Shown: in pieces, positions 19,300 through 22,129 of the stretch
Layout of the letters: each line of letters starts with the position of its first letter
How positions within the stretch are numbered: position 1 is the first letter of the stretch
Virus record (IMG/VR): IMGVR_UViG_3300034198_019889
Span: 1-22,129 of that record
Length of the DNA stretch: 22,129 bases
Strand: one strand, 5' to 3'
Origin: a virus
Notes under the pieces: model-generated
Database searches by the model: none
Seen by the model: the letters and a program-made list of their open reading frames with translations, nothing else
What the model was told of the DNA's origin: nothing
Translations under genes and position numbers: made by a program

Positions 19300-20249
19300 G
19301 TGACGCCTTAAAGTCCTATCTTAAACAAATTCGTGAAATTCCACTACTTACGACAGACGAAGAAATAGAGTTAAGCAGAGAAGTGCAAGCAATGATAGCA
19401 TTGAAAGATTTACAGAGAGAGCCAACGCAAGCTGAAAAACGTATCATATTGAAAGGTCGTCGAGCCAAAAAAAAATTCATAGAGGCAAACCTAAGGCTAG
19501 TAGTATCAGTTGCTAAAAAATTTCAGGGGGCGCACCACTCCCTTGAAATGCTTGATTTGATCCAAGAAGGAAGTATAGGGCTAAATCGTGCAGTTGAAAA
19601 GTTTGACGGAGCAAGGGGTTACAAATTTTCAACTTATGCCTATCTTTGGATTAAACAAGCCATTCAAAGCGGTGTTCGTCGCTGCGGTTCTTTGATTGAA
19701 CTACCAAAACCAGTAAAAGACGAATTAAATAAAATATCCATAACTAAAGAAAAGTTTTTACAAAAACATGGGCGTGATCCAAAACTTTCAGAATTAGCTA
19801 ATTTGATGAGTAAAAGTGTTGACGATATTGTAACAATTCTACAAAAAATTAAATACGTTAGCAGCTTAGACGCGCCTCTGGGTAATTCTAAAGATGGACA
19901 ACCTACCACTTATTCCGATTTCTTGGCCGATCTTTCCGTTTCGGGCCCCGAAGCACTTATGGAACGGCTCAGCTACGAGCAAGAGGTAGCGACACTTTTG
20001 TCTCAACTCCCCGAGACTCTTGACAGTTTATCTATCGACGTGCTAATGAGCCGCTACGGCGAACACCCTGAGCCATGGGTCGTGATACAGCAACGAACAG
20101 GCATGGGCCGCGCAGGGCTGAAACAAATTGAAATACGGGCCTTGAATCGTTGCAAGCGCTTGCTCTTGGGGCTACCTCTGTCACCCGTGGCTCCGCGAAA
20201 AAACGAACCAGCAAGGCAGGCTTCCATTTTTGACTTTGATGGGGTATGA
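19296..20249 (+). CDS. RpoD-like sigma-70 factor, cyanobacterial group-2 type
   Basis: A 317-residue sigma factor. Region 1.2 is visible as DALKSYLKQIREIPLLTTDEE. Region 2 has ANLRLVVSVAKKFQ, LEMLDLIQEGSIGLNRAVEKFD and GYKFSTYAYLWIKQAI, which bind the core enzyme and the -10 element. Region 3 follows (ELPKPVKDELNKI). Region 4 is divergent from VSSLDAPLG onward: VVIQQRTGMGRAGLKQIEIR replaces the usual helix-turn-helix, so -35 recognition may be weak or altered. That fits the extended -10 promoters without -35 seen in this window. It likely redirects cyanobacterial RNA polymerase to phage genes. It ends just before the cyAbrB-like gene. Confidence 0.88.
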   Translation: MSDALKSYLKQIREIPLLTTDEEIELSREVQAMIALKDLQREPTQAEKRIILKGRRAKKKFIEANLRLVVSVAKKFQGAHHSLEMLDLIQEGSIGLNRAVEKFDGARGYKFSTYAYLWIKQAIQSGVRRCGSLIELPKPVKDELNKISITKEKFLQKHGRDPKLSELANLMSKSVDDIVTILQKIKYVSSLDAPLGNSKDGQPTTYSDFLADLSVSGPEALMERLSYEQEVATLLSQLPETLDSLSIDVLMSRYGEHPEPWVVIQQRTGMGRAGLKQIEIRALNRCKRLLLGLPLSPVAPRKNEPARQASIFDFDGV

Positions 20250-20280
20250 TTTAAAGGTCTTCCATCACAACGCCAATCAA

Positions 20281-20681
20281 TGGAAAAGCTCACCGGAAAT
20301 GCCCTCCGCGCCAAAGTGGCCGAACTGCACAAAGAAGGCGTTAGCGCCAAGGATGTTCTGACTCGGAAAACCGGCTACGTTGCCACCAAGGAGGACGGAA
20401 CCGAGCGCCTACTGTACTCAGCTTTTAGGGATGCGTACTTTGCGGCCACGGCCGGATTTGTGCCCACCGCTCAACCGGGCGTCAGGGCTGGCCGCGAACT
20501 GTCTTTTGTTGCCAAGGTCCAGAAAAATGGTCAATTGATTATTGGCCCTGGCTACCTTACCGAAGTGAAAATTGGTGCCAAATTCAAAATCACCATTTCC
20601 GATGTGGGCGAAATTTCTTTAACACCACTGCCCGCTGAAACGGAAACGGAAACGGAAACGGAAGGAGGTGCTGGCACCTGA
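20281..20681 (+). CDS. cyAbrB-like transcription regulator
   Basis: A 133-residue protein. The first half reads TGNALRAKVAELHKEGVSAK, then TGYVATKEDGTERLLYSAFRDAY, matching the N-terminal part of cyanobacterial AbrB (cyAbrB/CalA) proteins (usually CGY-x-T-x-x-G-x-x-R-x-x-x-x-x-FY-x-A). The second half, FVAKVQKNGQLIIGPGYLTE and KIGAKFKITISDVGEISL, is the AbrB-type swapped-hairpin DNA-binding domain. The tail is an ETETETETE run made by a GGAAAC hexamer repeat. Host cyAbrB proteins control nitrogen and carbon genes, so a phage copy could alter host metabolism. ATG at 20281 lies 31 bases after the sigma stop; TATGAT at 20245-20250 is a possible -10. Confidence 0.75.
20638..20661 (+). repeat. Four in-frame AAACGG hexamers
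   Basis: Four perfect AAACGG units inside the end of the cyAbrB-like gene encode an alternating Glu-Thr tail. The unit is a multiple of three, so slippage would change tail length without breaking the frame. It is the second hexanucleotide tract in the window, after (GGGGCT)10. Confidence 0.85.
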
Positions 20682-20698
20682 TAATTGCCTAATGCCAT

Positions 20699-20734
20699 AG
20701 CAGCTTAGTTAATTTACTAAGCTGCTTAATTATT
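20699..20734 (+). terminator. Perfect hairpin after the cyAbrB-like gene
   Basis: AGCAGCTTAGT (20699-20709) pairs perfectly with ACTAAGCTGCT (20716-20726) around TAATTT, followed by TAATTATT. The stem is strong but the tail is A/T-mixed, so it may be an imperfect terminator, an RNA-processing hairpin or an mRNA 3' stabiliser. It begins 18 bases after the stop and ends 10 bases before the next ATG. Confidence 0.6.
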
Positions 20735-20743
20735 CCAAAACCC

Positions 20744-21139
20744 ATGCAAATTCAATCAAAAGAAATTTTACCAGAATCCTTGACTCACGCAATTTATCCA
20801 GATGGCTGCGAGTCCTGGACAGCCATAGATCAAGACGGCTGCCTTTGGCACCTTCGGCCAAATAGCCCTGGCCGTACCCCTCAGTGGCGTCGGCTACCAT
20901 CGTTACCAGGAAAAACTTACTCGATCAAGAAAATGCCCTCCTCAAGAATCCCAGGCCGCGCAATCAGCGAAACGCTTGATCAATTGAGCAAGTTAAAAAA
21001 CGAGTTTAATTCTAACATTTATGACAGCGTTCGCCTTGGCGTTGCTTTGTTTTTAATTGCCAAGCAGCAAGAAGCTCAAGGGCACCGCTTGGCCTTTCTT
21101 GACAACAACAACAATCCCATTCATTTTGTGACTCTATGA
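20744..21139 (+). CDS. Hypothetical protein coupled to thyX (131 aa)
   Basis: ATG at 20744, TGA overlapping the thyX ATG as ATGA. The N-terminal half is rich in Trp and Asp (GCESWTAIDQDGCLWHLRPN), perhaps a small beta domain; the C-terminal half has a helix LDQLSKLKNEFNS and a hydrophobic stretch GVALFLIAKQQ, and ends in a polar Asn-rich tail. I recognise no family. The tight coupling points to nucleotide metabolism or simple co-expression. Confidence 0.6.
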   Translation: MQIQSKEILPESLTHAIYPDGCESWTAIDQDGCLWHLRPNSPGRTPQWRRLPSLPGKTYSIKKMPSSRIPGRAISETLDQLSKLKNEFNSNIYDSVRLGVALFLIAKQQEAQGHRLAFLDNNNNPIHFVTL

Positions 21140-21867
21140 CTACCGACCCCCTCTTCCAGGTTCAAGTAATCTCGTCTACGCTTAATCCGCAAACAGCAGT
21201 TTGGGCGGGAATGCACCAAGACTATAGCTCAGGGTTTATCTTTGAGGATAAAACCAATTGGCCTGATGAAAAAAATGCGGGCGAAATAGCTGTTAAACGA
21301 TTGCTCAAGGGTGAAAGAGGTCATTACGGCCCACTTGAGCACGCGCAAATTATATTTGCTACCGGCTATTTTCCGCATTCTGTTATGCAGCAAGCGCGAA
21401 CACATCGCATAGGAATTTCCTTTGATGCTCAATCAATGCGTTATACTTCTGAGCATATAATTAAGGCTGCCAAGGGTGAGATAAACATAGAGCGTGCTTT
21501 TTATTTGCGCTCTACGGGCGATTACACAGATCGGCAAGCGAAAAAGTACCATTACAGCGATTCTATGCGTGAGGCTGACCTTGCGGAGTGCCGTTACGCT
21601 GCTAAAAGGTATGCTATGAAAATTGCATCTGGCCAAGCAGAGGAGCACGCTAGGGGTAACTTGCCTTTTGATTATCGCCAGCATTTTGTTGTAAGCTTTA
21701 CTCTACGGGCTTTTCTCCACTTCCTTGATCTGCGTGCAAAAATGGATGCGCAGCATGAGATTCGGCAATTGTGTGAGCTGATGTTTCCGCATCTGGAGGC
21801 GTGGGCGCCGCAGATTGCGGAGTGGTATCAAGCGACCCGTTACGGGAAGGCGAGGTTGGCGCCATGA
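21136..21867 (+). CDS. thyX: Flavin-dependent thymidylate synthase
   Basis: A 243-residue protein of the usual ThyX length. The ThyX signature RHR-x7-S is present as RTHRIGISFDAQSMRYTSE, with the conserved Arg, His, Ser and Arg-Tyr of the dUMP/FAD site. Upstream, GHYGPLEHAQIIF is the typical N-terminal histidine motif, and downstream ARGNLPFDYRQHFVVSF and LDLRAKMDAQHEIRQL carry the remaining active-site residues. It makes dTMP from dUMP using methylene-tetrahydrofolate, NADPH and FAD. ThyX is the synthase of most cyanobacteria and of many cyanophages. It feeds the dNMP kinase encoded at 10769-11386. The ATG is coupled to the preceding gene and the TGA overlaps the next ATG. Confidence 0.95.
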   Translation: MTTDPLFQVQVISSTLNPQTAVWAGMHQDYSSGFIFEDKTNWPDEKNAGEIAVKRLLKGERGHYGPLEHAQIIFATGYFPHSVMQQARTHRIGISFDAQSMRYTSEHIIKAAKGEINIERAFYLRSTGDYTDRQAKKYHYSDSMREADLAECRYAAKRYAMKIASGQAEEHARGNLPFDYRQHFVVSFTLRAFLHFLDLRAKMDAQHEIRQLCELMFPHLEAWAPQIAEWYQATRYGKARLAP

Positions 21868-22129
21868 GCGCCGATATGAATCACGTTGAATTAGCCTTAG
21901 CCATTGTTGTTAGTCGCCTGCCCGTCCTGATCGCGGAGAAAGTGCCAGATCAGGCTGTCCAGCCTCAGGGGTGGCTGATTGAGTCCTGGAACAAACAGGC
22001 CGATGAGTTCAACCAATGGGAATTTTTGAGTCTGAACGAGCAACTGGCCTGGGCACAGGTGCAGGCTGTAGAGGCTGACCGCACCCGCACCGCCACTTTG
22101 CTCCAGTCAATGTGCCAACGGTTGACGAA
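21864..22129 (+). CDS. Partial hypothetical protein running off the window
   Basis: ATG at 21864 overlaps the thyX stop (ATGA) and 88 codons are visible before the sequence ends. The product begins MSADMNHVELALAIVVSRLP and contains GWLIESWNKQADEFNQWEFL, then an alanine- and arginine-rich helix. It is GC-rich compared with thyX. I recognise no family; the C-terminus is outside the window. Confidence 0.6.
   Translation, partial: MSADMNHVELALAIVVSRLPVLIAEKVPDQAVQPQGWLIESWNKQADEFNQWEFLSLNEQLAWAQVQAVEADRTRTATLLQSMCQRLT

Noticed and set aside
20241-20250. Promoter TATGAT for the cyAbrB-like gene
   Set aside because: The -10 is fair, but there is no TGn extension and the only TTGACT is 9 bases away, too close for a -35; left as a comment only.

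Overview
The window most resembles part of a tailed-phage or phage-plasmid genome from a cyanobacterium, probably a picocyanobacterium of the Synechococcus/Cyanobium type. The cyanobacterial signal comes from a cyAbrB-like regulator, an RpoD-like sigma factor of the cyanobacterial group, an SSB whose first OB fold resembles Ycf41, and a flavin-dependent thymidylate synthase (ThyX). The phage signal comes from a probable tail-completion protein, a dNMP kinase of the phage type, a RecE-like/Sak4-like recombination module, a phage-type DNA methyltransferase and long runs of tiny genes joined by ATGA or GTGA overlaps. No photosynthesis genes, tRNAs, integrase or CRISPR array were seen. No DNA polymerase is present in the window.

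Layout. Bases 1-233 hold a (GGGGCT)10 tract and four 35-bp tandem repeats. Bases 223-8090 are transcribed leftward: a tail-like protein, a set of small phage hypotheticals (one interrupted by an in-frame TGA) separated by repeated terminator/hairpin spacers, a DnaN-type sliding clamp, a 300-base noncoding region packed with TGTTACG motifs, a large primase-helicase, and a ribbon-helix-helix protein that overlaps the primase start. Two back-to-back extended -10 promoters near 8086-8128 separate this arm from the rightward arm.

The rightward arm runs from 8155 to the window end. First comes a tightly packed operon (8155-15249) with small hypotheticals, a DNA-ligase adenylation domain, a dNMP kinase, a zinc-ribbon protein, a DEAH helicase and a DNA methyltransferase. 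Next is a self-contained unit at 15297-15760 with its own promoter, a coiled-coil gene split by a -1 frameshift, and a strong terminator. Then comes a recombination operon (15796-20249) with a VRR-NUC nuclease, a RecE-like nuclease, a Sak4-like ATPase, a double-OB SSB, small genes and a sigma factor. A cyAbrB-like regulator, a hairpin, ThyX and a partial gene end the window.

How the parts fit: the clamp, primase-helicase, SSB, ligase-like protein and helicase form a replication set. The nucleases, Sak4-like ATPase and SSB form a recombination set. ThyX and the dNMP kinase supply dTTP precursors. The sigma factor, cyAbrB-like protein and RHH protein are candidates for timing expression and steering host transcription. 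The most striking unexplained structure is at 4984-5117: two 34-bp inverted arms, each with three TGTTACG copies at mirrored spacing, flanking a 40-base pure purine run, placed between clamp and primase genes. It is a strong candidate for a replication origin or copy-control site.
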